DNA from: Lipingzhangella_A rawalii
GTDB taxonomy: Bacteria; Actinomycetota; Actinomycetes; Streptosporangiales; Streptosporangiaceae
Assembly (NCBI RefSeq): GCF_031628175.1
Contig: NZ_JAVLVT010000003.1
Location: 62,001 to 126,000, forward strand
DNA length: 64,000 bases
Direction: 5' to 3'
Both the position numbers and the translations under genes were made by a program. Positions 15,741-23,781 of the stretch are shown here, in pieces (positions within the stretch are counted from its first letter, which is position 1; every line of letters begins with the position of its first letter). The notes beneath the pieces are model-generated. The model saw nothing but the letters and a program-made list of their open reading frames with translations, did no database searches and was not told the origin of the DNA.

Positions 15741-16340
15741 TTGACGACCATCGAGCTCGAGCGCACCAACGACGGCGCAACGGGCACCAGCGACCACCCC
15801 GACTTCGCGTCCGCCGTGACGCCCTACCTCGACCAGCTGTATCCGGCGGCCCTGCGGATGACCCGGAATTCCGCGGATGCCGAGGACCTGGTTCAGGAGG
15901 CCGTAACGAAGGCGTTCGCCAATTTCCATCAATTTCGCCCGGGTACCAATCTCCGGGCATGGCTGTACCGTATTCTGACCAATACCTTTATCAACGGATA
16001 CCGGAAACGGCAGCGCCAACCAGCCCAGGAGCCCACAGAGGAGATCAAGGACTGGCAGATTGCCGCTGCCAACATGCACTCCGCGACCGGAGGGCGCTCG
16101 GCGGAGGCGGAGGTTCTGGACCGTCTCCCGGACAGCGACATCCGCCGGGCCCTGGCTCGGCTCCCCGAAGAGTTTCGCCTCGTGGTCTACTACATCGATG
16201 TGGAGGGCTACTCCTACAAGGAGGTGGCCGAGCACATGGGGACGCCACTGGGCACTGTCATGTCTCGGCTGCACCGGGCGCGCCGCCAGCTACGGGAGAG
16301 CCTCGCCGCGCACTCGGACCGGTTCCAGCGCGCCGCCTGA
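15741..16340 (+). CDS. ECF sigma factor of the SigR/SigH (redox-stress) group
   Basis: A 199-residue sigma factor from TTG at 15741, with GGGGGAG just upstream. Region 2 includes LRMTRNSADAEDLVQEAV and LRAWLYRILTNTFINGYRK; the linker keeps EIKDWQIA; region 4 contains DVEGYSYKEVAEHMGTPLG and VMSRLHRARRQLR. These are close to Streptomyces SigR and mycobacterial SigH, which answer disulfide stress and are held inactive by a zinc anti-sigma factor encoded right after them. Here no such gene follows: the next 256 bases are non-coding and then a dehydrogenase operon starts. It may be a paralogue of the true SigR. The C-terminal tail is shorter than in SigR. Confidence 0.88.
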   Translation: MTTIELERTNDGATGTSDHPDFASAVTPYLDQLYPAALRMTRNSADAEDLVQEAVTKAFANFHQFRPGTNLRAWLYRILTNTFINGYRKRQRQPAQEPTEEIKDWQIAAANMHSATGGRSAEAEVLDRLPDSDIRRALARLPEEFRLVVYYIDVEGYSYKEVAEHMGTPLGTVMSRLHRARRQLRESLAAHSDRFQRAA

Positions 16341-16596
16341 GCCGCCCCGTTCACCCGGAGTTGTGCCCCGGCCTCGGTTCGCGACGGGCAACAGTAGGAC
16401 GGTCGGCTAGTTCACTTCCTATGCTTCTCGGAGATCGCAAAGCTCGGTGTGAGCTCTTGCGCGCCCCATAGTGCGTTCTGTCACGATGGCGGTAGGGCCA
16501 CCCGCGTCGACCCAGCACCCCGGGTCAGCGGGTGGATAGCCGGCCGAGGAGCGGCCACCCCGCGCCATCGGCCCCGAGACCCGAGGAGCGCTTCAG

Positions 16597-17793
16597 GTGT
16601 CTTCCAACCAGTCGCGTGACGCGCGCACGACAACGCGTCGACGAGCCAGCGGAACCCGCAGTCGCACGTCCACCCGCCAGTCGGGCACCGGTGCGGCTCC
16701 CGAGGAGCAGCCCGAGCTCGTGCAACTGCTCTCCGAGAACGGGGAGTTTCACGAGCATCCCGAGTATCCACTCGACCTGGATTCCGAGCAGCTGCGCGCG
16801 CTCTACCGAGATCTGGTGCTGGTGCGGCGCATCGACAGTGAGGCGGTGCTGCTCCAGCGCACCGGAGAGCTGGGCCTGTGGGCTTCGCTGCTGGGGCAGG
16901 AAGCGGCGCAGGTCGGATCCGCCCGGGCACTGCATTCCCAGGACATGGTTTTTCCGTCCTACCGTGAGCACGGTGTGGCCTGGTGCCGCGGAGTGGAGCC
17001 CCGCCAGCTGTTGGAGATGTGGCGGGGAGTAAGTAACGGCGGCTGGGATCCCGCCAAGTACGGTCTGCACCTGTACACCATCGTGATCGGCAGCCAGGCG
17101 CTACACGCCACCGGCTACGCCATGGGTGTGCAGCGAGACGGCGCCATCGGCCCGGACGGCTCGGCCGTCATCGCCTACTTCGGCGACGGCGCCACGAGCC
17201 AGGGCGACACGAACGAGGCCTTCGTCTACGCGGCCGTCAACAACGCGCCCGTCGTGTTCTTCTGCCAGAACAACCAGTGGGCCATCTCCGAGCCGATGGA
17301 GCGCCAGAGCCGGGTTCCCCTGTACCAGCGGGCCGCGGGATTCGGGTTCCCCGGTGTGCGGATCGACGGCAATGACGTCCTCGCCTCCCTGGCGGTGACC
17401 CGCCGGGCCTTGCAGGAGGCCCGGGAGGGGAACGGTCCACGCCTGATCGAGGCCTTCACCTACCGGCTTGGCGCCCACACCACCAATGATGATCCCAAGC
17501 GCTACCGTCCGTCCGAGGAGGAGGAGAAGTGGCGCCAACGCGATCCCATCGCGCGGCTGCGCACCTATCTCACCCAGGCCGGGATTGCTGATGAGGCGTT
17601 CCTGACCGGGGTGGACACCGAGGCGGAGGAGCTCGGGGAACGCCTGCGTGCCGACTGCCGTGGACTGCCCGATCCGGAACCCACACAGATCTTCGCCGAG
17701 GCCTACGCCGAACCGCACCGTCATCTGGAACGGCAACGGGCCGAGTTCGTCGACTATCTGGCCTCGTTCGAGGGTGCGGAAGGAGAGCGGTAG
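16597..17793 (+). CDS. 2-oxoacid dehydrogenase E1 component, alpha subunit
   Basis: A 398-residue TPP enzyme subunit starting at GTG. The TPP/Mg motif is GDGATSQGDTNEAFVYA (Gly196 on), ending in NNQWAIS. Upstream, VGSARALHSQDMVFPSYREH is the usual E1-alpha entrance. The Arg/Ser-rich first 40 residues are a disordered extension. It forms the decarboxylating E1 tetramer with the next gene. The set E1 alpha, E1 beta, E2 without E3 is the actinomycete arrangement for either branched-chain 2-oxoacid or pyruvate dehydrogenase; sequence reading alone does not settle the substrate. A lone E3 (lipoamide dehydrogenase) must come from elsewhere. Confidence 0.9.
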   Translation: MSSNQSRDARTTTRRRASGTRSRTSTRQSGTGAAPEEQPELVQLLSENGEFHEHPEYPLDLDSEQLRALYRDLVLVRRIDSEAVLLQRTGELGLWASLLGQEAAQVGSARALHSQDMVFPSYREHGVAWCRGVEPRQLLEMWRGVSNGGWDPAKYGLHLYTIVIGSQALHATGYAMGVQRDGAIGPDGSAVIAYFGDGATSQGDTNEAFVYAAVNNAPVVFFCQNNQWAISEPMERQSRVPLYQRAAGFGFPGVRIDGNDVLASLAVTRRALQEAREGNGPRLIEAFTYRLGAHTTNDDPKRYRPSEEEEKWRQRDPIARLRTYLTQAGIADEAFLTGVDTEAEELGERLRADCRGLPDPEPTQIFAEAYAEPHRHLERQRAEFVDYLASFEGAEGER

Positions 17794-17797
17794 GACC

Positions 17798-18790
17798 ATG
17801 GCAAGCACACTGACACTTGGCAAGGCGCTCAACGCCGGCCTGCACCGCGCCATGTCGGCCGACCCCAAGGTTCTGGTCATGGGGGAGGATGTCGGGCAGC
17901 TCGGCGGAGTGTTCCGCATCACCGACGGCCTGCACGCGGAGTTCGGAGCACAGCGCGTCATCGACACCCCGCTCGCGGAGTCCGGGATCATTGGTACCGC
18001 GATCGGGCTCGCCCTGCGTGGCTATCGCCCCGTCTGTGAGATCCAGTTCGACGGCTTCTTCTTCCCGTCGGCGAACCAGACGTTCACCCAACTCGCGAAA
18101 ATGCGGCAGCGGTCCGGGGGCACGGTGAAACTGCCCGTCGTCATCCGGATTCCGTACGGAGGCGGGATCGGAGCGGTGGAGCACCACAGTGAGTCTCCGG
18201 AGACGTACTTCGCGCACACTGCGGGATTGCGCGTCGTCAGCTGCGCGAACCCGGAGGACGCCTACTGGATGATCCAGCAGGCCATCGCCTGCGACGACCC
18301 CGTGGTGTTCTTCGAGCCCAAACGCCGGTACTACGAGAAGGCGACCGTGGATACCGAGTCCGGACACGGATCGGACCTGTCCACGGTGACCCCCATGGGG
18401 GACGCTCAGGTGGTGCGCTCGGGAACGGATGTCACCGTGGCGGCCTACGGGCCCATGGTCAAGACCGCACTCCAGGCCGCCGAGGCCGACGAGGAGCATT
18501 CCCTGGAAGTGGTGGATCTCCGCTCGTTGTCCCCGATCGACTACGACACGCTGTTCGCGTCGGTTCGCCGTACCGGACGCCTGGTGGTGGTGCACGAAGC
18601 TCCCCTCACCCTGGGCATGGGGGCCGAGATCGCCGCGCAGGTCACCCAGCACTGCTTCTACCACCTGGAGGCGCCGGTACAGCGGGTCACAGGATTCGAT
18701 ACTCCCTATCCGCCCTCCCGGCTGGAGGAGCACTATCTGCCGGACCTGGACCGGGTGCTGGACGGGGTCGACCGCGCGGTGGCGTTCTGA
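17798..18790 (+). CDS. 2-oxoacid dehydrogenase E1 component, beta subunit
   Basis: A 330-residue transketolase-like subunit from the ATG at 17798, four bases after the E1-alpha stop, with AGGAG in the alpha tail as RBS. Typical segments are MGEDVGQLGGVFR, DTPLAESGIIGTAIGLA, YGGGIGAVEHHSESPE and the C-terminal ITGFDTP-like VTGFDTPYPPSRLEE. It completes the TPP pocket with E1 alpha and contacts the E2 core. It is followed after 11 bases by the E2 gene, so the three are one operon. Confidence 0.92.
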   Translation: MASTLTLGKALNAGLHRAMSADPKVLVMGEDVGQLGGVFRITDGLHAEFGAQRVIDTPLAESGIIGTAIGLALRGYRPVCEIQFDGFFFPSANQTFTQLAKMRQRSGGTVKLPVVIRIPYGGGIGAVEHHSESPETYFAHTAGLRVVSCANPEDAYWMIQQAIACDDPVVFFEPKRRYYEKATVDTESGHGSDLSTVTPMGDAQVVRSGTDVTVAAYGPMVKTALQAAEADEEHSLEVVDLRSLSPIDYDTLFASVRRTGRLVVVHEAPLTLGMGAEIAAQVTQHCFYHLEAPVQRVTGFDTPYPPSRLEEHYLPDLDRVLDGVDRAVAF

Positions 18791-18801
18791 AGGGGTGGAG
18801 T

Positions 18802-20256
18802 GTGAGCGAGCAGAGTCAGCTGGAACAGTTCCATCTTCCCGACGTGGGGGAGGGGCTTACCGAGGCGGAGATCCTCACCTGGCACGTCCAGCCGGGGGAC
18901 GAGGTCACGGTGAACCAGATCATCGTGGAGGTGGAGACGGCCAAGGCCGCGGTCGAACTGCCCACCCCGTTCGCCGGGACGGTACACGAGCTCCTTGCCG
19001 CCGAGGGAGCCACGGTTGACGTTGGATCTCCCATCATCACGGTGAATACCGGTGGGGGTGCCGCGACGGGCGGTGGCGGTGTACCGGAGCAGGACGCCAC
19101 CGAGGAGCAGCCGGAGAAGCCCCTGGTCGGCACCGGAGCGAAGGAGGGCGCAACCCGCAGACGGGCCCGCAGGCGCCCGGCCGCGACCAACGGGGACGCC
19201 CCACCGGCGCCCGCGAGGGACCGGTCCGGGGCCGAGGGTGTACCCGCCGCCGTTGATGGAGCCGCTGCCGCGACCGGCGGCGCTGGGACAGGTGCGCGAG
19301 GGGCCGACGACACCCCGGCCTCCGGCCGGGTGGTGACACTGGCGAAACCGCCGGTGCGCAAGCTTGCCAAGGATCTGGGGGTGGATCTGGCCGCCGTGAC
19401 CCCCACCGGGGACGGTGGGGTGGTGACGCGTGCGGACGTACACCGTCACCACGAAGCCACGAGCACGAGCACGAGCGCGAGCGCGAGCACAGCCACGACC
19501 GGCGCCGAGGCCCAACAGGCACCGCAGGCGGTGGCCACGGATGGTGGTAGGGAGGGTAGGGAGGAACGTATCCCGGTTCGTGGGGTGCGTAAGCACACGG
19601 CGGCTGCCATGGTGCGCAGCGCCTTCACCGCCCCGCACGTGACCGAGTTCCTCCAGGTGGATGTCACCGAGACCGTGGCTGCGGTGGAGCGGCTTCGCCA
19701 GCGGCCGGAGTTCTCCGAACGCAAGGTATCCCCGCTGCTGTTGATCGCCAAGGCGCTGCTGGCCACGGTGCGACGCCATCCCGGCCTGAACGCCTCCTGG
19801 GACGACGAGGCCCAGGAGATCGTGATCCGGCACTATGTGAACCTGGGCATTGCCGCTGCGACCGAGCGTGGGCTGGTCGTGCCGAACATCAAGGAGGCAC
19901 AGGACAAGTCCCTGCCCGAGCTGGCCGACGAGATGCAGCGCCTGACCGAGACGGCGCGTCGAGGCGCGACCTCCCTCGCGGAGTTGAGTGGGGGCACCAT
20001 CACCATCACCAATGTGGGGGTGTTCGGTGTCGATGCGGGAACACCCATTCTGAATCCCGGTGAGGCCGCGATTCTGGCCTTCGGGCAGATCCGGGACATG
20101 CCGTGGGTGCACCAGGGGGAGCTGGCGGTGCGCAAGGTGACCACGCTGTCCCTGTCTTTCGACCACCGCATGGTGGATGGCGAGCTCGGCTCCAAGGCGC
20201 TGAGGGACATCGGGGCGATGCTGGAGGATCCGCTCACGGCTCTGGCCTGGAGCTGA
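18802..20256 (+). CDS. 2-oxoacid dehydrogenase E2 component (dihydrolipoyl acyltransferase)
   Basis: A 484-residue E2. An N-terminal lipoyl domain carries the lipoylated Lys48 in VETAKAAVEL. A long Ala/Thr/Gly linker follows, then a peripheral-subunit-binding domain (PVRKLAKDLGVDLAAVTPT), a Ser/Thr/Ala repeat linker (STSTSASASTAT), and the catalytic acyltransferase domain with DHRMVDG (His455, Asp459). It transfers the acyl group to CoA and forms the core of the complex. The start GTG follows a GGTGGAG. A 38-bp palindrome after the stop probably ends the operon. Confidence 0.92.
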   Translation: MSEQSQLEQFHLPDVGEGLTEAEILTWHVQPGDEVTVNQIIVEVETAKAAVELPTPFAGTVHELLAAEGATVDVGSPIITVNTGGGAATGGGGVPEQDATEEQPEKPLVGTGAKEGATRRRARRRPAATNGDAPPAPARDRSGAEGVPAAVDGAAAATGGAGTGARGADDTPASGRVVTLAKPPVRKLAKDLGVDLAAVTPTGDGGVVTRADVHRHHEATSTSTSASASTATTGAEAQQAPQAVATDGGREGREERIPVRGVRKHTAAAMVRSAFTAPHVTEFLQVDVTETVAAVERLRQRPEFSERKVSPLLLIAKALLATVRRHPGLNASWDDEAQEIVIRHYVNLGIAAATERGLVVPNIKEAQDKSLPELADEMQRLTETARRGATSLAELSGGTITITNVGVFGVDAGTPILNPGEAAILAFGQIRDMPWVHQGELAVRKVTTLSLSFDHRMVDGELGSKALRDIGAMLEDPLTALAWS

Positions 20257-20325
20257 TCCCGGCCCTGCCGCTGTGTGGGGTGCCGGAAGTCGTCGGGTGG
20301 GCCGAAGGAGACATCGGTCCACCCG

Positions 20326-20363
20326 GTCCCGCCGGTCACCGCGATCGCGGTGACCGGCGGGAC
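20326..20363. terminator. 38-bp perfect palindrome, probable terminator of the dehydrogenase operon
   Basis: GTCCCGCCGGTCACCGCGA (20326-20344) is followed at once by its exact reverse complement (20345-20363). As RNA this gives a stem of up to 17 bp with a minimal loop, 70 bases after the E2 stop and 90 before the next gene. There is no T-run, as is common for actinomycete terminators. A dimeric regulator site is the alternative. Confidence 0.6.
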
Positions 20364-20452
20364 GGCTTCGAGGACGGAGTGGAACCAGCCCGCGCTCCGG
20401 AGACGTCAGAGTTCGTGGCCAACGGCGTGACGTCAGTGAACGGAGACCAGCA

Positions 20453-22087
20453 ATGTCCCCTCGAGTCCCGCTGCGGACAGTGACCGTGCCACTGTCCCTG
20501 TTCGCGAGTGGCGCGCTCCTGATGAGTGGGTGCGGGCTTGCCAACCAGCTGACCGGAGACGACTCGGAGCCGGGTCCGGATCCGGAACCGGAGGAGAGCA
20601 CCGAGGAGGAGACGGACGAGGAGTCCGACCTGGCCCAGCCCGGGCACGACCCCCTGGTTCGCGAGGGGCGCCTGTTTCTGGACACGGGGCAGGACGGTCG
20701 GATCCGGCTGGCGATCAACGCCCTCCAGCGCACCGACGACGTCACCGTGCTGGACTACGAGCTCACCTTCGTGGACCAGTTGACGGGGACCAACGAAAAC
20801 CTGTCCAGTATTCCCCGCATTGTGGATCCCGTATCGGGGCAGGTCTACGAACCGCTCCTTGACGAGGATGACGCGGCCTACGGCACCTACCCGGGGGATC
20901 GGGACCTGTATCCCATCTTCGAGGAAGCGCCCAACGTGTGGCGGCTGTACTATCCCCGGATTCCCGACCATGTCGAACATGCGACGTTCGTCGGATACGG
21001 CATGGGGCACATGTCCGGGATTCCGGTGGCGGATGTGGATGAGCCCGCGCAGCTACCCACGCCCAACTTCGATGACTATGACGACATGGATCCGCCGGCC
21101 CCGGGGACCGACATCACCTATCCGGACCATGCGCCGCCCGCCGACGTTGCGGGTGAGCCCATCAGTATGGAGAGCTTCGTCGACTCCGGAGTCGCCTCGA
21201 CCACCCGGGACGGCGACTCCGAGACCATCTCCCTGCATTCGGACGTGACCTTCGACCACGACGAGGCCACCCTCAGCGGCGACGCCGAGGAGATCGTGCA
21301 GGAGGCGGCCAAGACCATCGAGGGGAACATCGACCCGGACGCCACCGACATCACGGTCATCGGGCACACGGACAGTACCGGTTCTGACGACTACAACCAG
21401 GACCTCTCCGAGGAACGGGCCGAAACCGTGCGGGAGCTGCTGGAGGAGGAGCTCGGCGACGACTTCACCTTCGAGGTGGAGGGACGTGGCAGTGGCGATC
21501 CGATCGCCGACGAGAGCGGATCCGACGAGGAGGAGGCCCAGGCACGGAACCGGCGCGTGGAGTTCTCCTACGAGGTCGACTCCAGTGCGCAGGGCGCCGC
21601 TGACGGTGACGACGAGACCCTGGACGCCGGAGACCGCAATATCGCCGATCCTGCGCGGTTCCAGGAGGAGGACGGTGAGGTCGTGGCCACCGCAACGGAG
21701 GACGACGTCCAACTGGACGTACATCCACTCGTTCGGGACGGCGCCTACCTGTGGGGAACGGTCTCGCTGACCAACACCTCCAACGAAGCGCTACGTCCGG
21801 ACATGACCGATGAGGACGCCCTGCCGGAAGGTGGGCCGGAGCAGTTCAGCGAGGGGACTCTGGGCGGGTTCCAGCTCCTGGAACCGGACACCGATCTCGT
21901 GCGCTATGTCGCACAGGTGAAGTACGACGAGGATGAGTACGACGCCTTCGCGGAAGAGGTGCACGAGCTACAGCCGGGCGAGGACTACCGGACGGTGGCG
22001 TTGTTCCCGGCGCCGCCGAAGGACGTGGACGAGTTGACGCTGCGGGCCGGACCGTTCGGCGAACTGGACGGAATCCCGATCGAGTAG
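20453..22087 (+). CDS. OmpA-domain lipoprotein
   Basis: A 544-residue exported lipoprotein. The signal sequence ends in the lipobox LMSGC (Cys27), followed by a highly acidic Glu/Asp/Pro tract. Residues about 60-200 form an unrecognised domain. Residues about 250-380 are an OmpA/MotB-like peptidoglycan-binding domain (DVTFDHDEATLSGDAEEIV, ITVIGHTDSTG, NQDLSEERAETVRELL, RNRRVEFSY). The C-terminal 150 residues are another acidic domain with a long conserved-looking LDVHPLVRDG. In a monoderm this would tie the membrane to the wall. GGAGACCAGC precedes the ATG. Confidence 0.85.
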   Translation: MSPRVPLRTVTVPLSLFASGALLMSGCGLANQLTGDDSEPGPDPEPEESTEEETDEESDLAQPGHDPLVREGRLFLDTGQDGRIRLAINALQRTDDVTVLDYELTFVDQLTGTNENLSSIPRIVDPVSGQVYEPLLDEDDAAYGTYPGDRDLYPIFEEAPNVWRLYYPRIPDHVEHATFVGYGMGHMSGIPVADVDEPAQLPTPNFDDYDDMDPPAPGTDITYPDHAPPADVAGEPISMESFVDSGVASTTRDGDSETISLHSDVTFDHDEATLSGDAEEIVQEAAKTIEGNIDPDATDITVIGHTDSTGSDDYNQDLSEERAETVRELLEEELGDDFTFEVEGRGSGDPIADESGSDEEEAQARNRRVEFSYEVDSSAQGAADGDDETLDAGDRNIADPARFQEEDGEVVATATEDDVQLDVHPLVRDGAYLWGTVSLTNTSNEALRPDMTDEDALPEGGPEQFSEGTLGGFQLLEPDTDLVRYVAQVKYDEDEYDAFAEEVHELQPGEDYRTVALFPAPPKDVDELTLRAGPFGELDGIPIE

Positions 22088-22107
22088 ACCGGAGCGCGGG
22101 TCCGGGT

Positions 22108-22143
22108 GACGGGGTGGTTCTGCCCGGGTGGATTCACCCCGTC
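22108..22143 (+). terminator. Stem-loop after the OmpA lipoprotein gene
   Basis: GACGGGGTG at 22108-22116 pairs perfectly with 22135-22143, with an 18-base loop, starting 20 bases after the lipoprotein stop. It is a plausible terminator without a T-run. Confidence 0.5.
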
Positions 22144-22167
22144 CGCTCAGTCCGCTCAGTCCGCTCA
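22141..22167. repeat. Three perfect 9-bp tandem repeats (GTCCGCTCA)
   Basis: GTCCGCTCA occurs three times head to tail and a fourth, partly matching unit (GTCAGCTCG) follows. It lies in the space between the OmpA gene and the convergent hypothetical gene and overlaps the end of the stem-loop. It is a likely slippage-prone microsatellite. Confidence 0.8.
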
Positions 22168-22278
22168 GTCAGCTCGCTTCCAGCGGCCACAGGGGCACAC
22201 GAGACCGCTGTGCCCCCGATGGGGTGGGGTCTCTCCCTCGCCCCGCCGGAGTGCGGGGGAAGCGCTACAGGAGGCGCC

Positions 22279-22641
22279 TCAGGCCGCTGTGGAGACCGGG
22301 CGTGGAAGGCCGCCGGAGAGCAGAGGGATTCGGCGAAGTTTGGCGGCACAGCCGGCGGGGTCGTTGGCCGGATGGGAGACGGTTCCGCCGGCGGCGTCGT
22401 TCCAGATGAACTTCCCCTCACGACACCAGACGTTGACGCCCCGTCCGATGGAGATGACCGCTACGTCAGCGGAGCCGGAGTGGTACATCGGGCGGAGGGT
22501 GCCCGTGGTGAGTTCCTGCCACAGCTCCGACACCGCCTGGTCCGCTCGAAATCGAGCGTGCCTGGGTGCTCGCTTGACCCGCATCGCCTCGGTCACTTTG
22601 GCGAGGCGCGCCCGCGGGTTGTTCAAGCGGGGATGGCTCAA
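22279..22641 (-). CDS. Hypothetical actinobacterial protein
   Basis: A 120-residue protein. The first half is basic and helical (ARLAKVTEAMRVKRAPRHARF), and the middle contains a compact stretch ADVAVISIGRGVNVWCREG followed by KFIWNDA. These beta-strand-like segments with aromatic residues look like true protein, unlike the translations of the competing frames on the other strand. I do not recognise a named family and see no membrane segment. Its neighbours give no functional hint. The competing plus-strand frame is long but Ser/Pro/Arg-biased. Confidence 0.55.
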   Translation of the reverse strand: MSHPRLNNPRARLAKVTEAMRVKRAPRHARFRADQAVSELWQELTTGTLRPMYHSGSADVAVISIGRGVNVWCREGKFIWNDAAGGTVSHPANDPAGCAAKLRRIPLLSGGLPRPVSTAA

Positions 22642-23234
22642 GGAGTCTCCTCGATCAGCGTGGAACCCGGTCGCGCTGAACCGGTCCTAACCGTCACGGT
22701 ACCGGTCGTTACCGCGCAGTTATCCTTGCGAGTTCGGATAGTAGCAGGGTTTGTCGGTTGCTGGGGCGGTTCCGTCAATGTAACCCACGTCACACCACAT
22801 ATCGTGTGCCCCAGTGGCGCACGGTTTTCTCTCCCTGCACACGAGTCCAGTCCGTTCGGAGATGTCCTGGACCGTCCGAAATACTATGGCGTCCGACTAT
22901 CGGTTGGTGCGGATCCGGGGGAGACTGGATCCGGCGCCGGGAGCTGCGAAAGCCATAACGCCCTGCGGCGTCGGCGTTCGGCGCCCTGCTGGCGCCTCAA
23001 TGCGGTATGCCACAGTGCGCGATATCACGGGCGTGCACTGCTACGCGGCGCCCCTCCTCTTTGCCTCCCCCATCGGCCTTTCACGTCCCCCATCGGCTTT
23101 TCGTGGCGCTCATGGTGTGGGGGCCGGCCCCGAGACGCCCGAACCGCCGCGATCCCACCCCCACAGCCTCCGACCGTGCCACCCGAGGTTGTCGGCGCAG
23201 CGGCCCGCCCGACAGGCGTTCCCTGAAGCCCGGC
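22642..23234. other. 593-base intergenic region with relatively AT-rich section
   Basis: No supported gene. Bases about 22730-22810 are AT-richer than the surroundings and may hold the promoter of the minus-strand hypothetical gene. The part from 23060 carries a doubled 16-base motif described separately. I see no tRNA cloverleaf and no riboswitch that I recognise. Confidence 0.5.
23067..23102. repeat. Doubled 16-base motif also present near 56227
   Basis: CCCCCATCGGCCTTTC at 23067-23082 recurs with one mismatch at 23087-23102, and recurs exactly at 56227-56242 behind gltX. All copies are intergenic. It may be a short dispersed repeat or a regulatory element. Confidence 0.55.
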
Positions 23235-23450
23235 CTAGGAGCGCTGATTGTTCTGCGGGGGGCGTTCCCCGTCCACCGTCTGGCCCCGGCGGGTCAGGGG
23301 ATACACCAGGGTCAACACGACGATGGCGCCACCGGCGATCATCAGGATCGCGCCGATGACGTCGAGGTCGATGCCCTCAACGTCGGCGGTGATACCGAAG
23401 TGCAGGATAGCGCCGATGACCGCCAGGAATACGCCGAGCCCGATGCCCAT
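23235..23450 (-). CDS. Small two-helix membrane protein, DUF6458 family
   Basis: A 71-residue protein reading MGIGLGVFLAVIGAILHFG, then ADVEGIDLDVIGAILMIAGG with a second hydrophobic helix and a polar tail. This is the hallmark pattern of DUF6458: a helix, the conserved short D-V/I-G loop (DLDVIG), and a second helix. It is a widespread actinobacterial inner-membrane protein without known function. It stands alone, between intergenic regions. Confidence 0.8.
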   Translation of the reverse strand: MGIGLGVFLAVIGAILHFGITADVEGIDLDVIGAILMIAGGAIVVLTLVYPLTRRGQTVDGERPPQNNQRS

Positions 23451-23654
23451 CGGTGCCCCTCCGCTCCGTGTCGCTACGCGCGGTGCCCGCTGTCGTCCCG
23501 GCTGGCGTCCCCGAGTCCACCGTGTGGACCGTGTGCCGACGCCAGCCTGTCACGTACTCGATTACCCGTTTCTGGGGACGACATTACTCCACACTGACTG
23601 TGTGGTCCCAGCGATGTTTCGCCACGGGGCCGCACGGCGGCGGAGGTATGGATC
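23451..23654. other. Intergenic, no gene seen
   Basis: Non-coding stretch between the DUF6458 gene and two terminator-like hairpins; the whole gap runs to 23781. It should contain the DUF6458 promoter. Nothing else stands out. Confidence 0.45.
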
Positions 23655-23688
23655 GCCATGGTGCCGGCACCGCCACCGGCACCATGGC
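23655..23688 (-). terminator. Stem-loop downstream of the acyl-CoA dehydrogenase (distal)
   Basis: GCCATGGTGCCGG at 23655-23667 pairs perfectly with 23676-23688 (13-bp stem, 8-base loop). It lies beyond the stronger hairpin at 23714-23753 and may back it up. Confidence 0.5.
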
Positions 23689-23713
23689 GGTGGCGATACG
23701 GGACGACGAGCGA

Positions 23714-23753
23714 ACGGTGGGGGTGGCGACAGCCTACGCGCCACCCCCACCGT
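23714..23753 (-). terminator. Stem-loop terminator of the acyl-CoA dehydrogenase gene
   Basis: ACGGTGGGGGTGGCG at 23714-23728 pairs perfectly with 23739-23753 (15-bp stem, 10-base loop), 28 bases after the stop of the minus-strand acyl-CoA dehydrogenase. There is no T-run, in keeping with actinomycete terminators. Confidence 0.65.
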
Positions 23754-23781
23754 TGAGCTGTGCCCCTGACCGGGCCGAAAC

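Noticed and set aside
22530..22560. tRNA-like arm (GCTCGAAATCGAGC)
   Set aside because: A single short hairpin inside a coding frame; no acceptor stem, anticodon arm or other cloverleaf parts can be formed around it.
22114..23226. Plus-strand open frame of 370 codons across the gap after the OmpA gene
   Set aside because: Biased composition, no start signal; the shorter minus-strand gene at 22279-22641 reads more like protein, and the rest looks intergenic.
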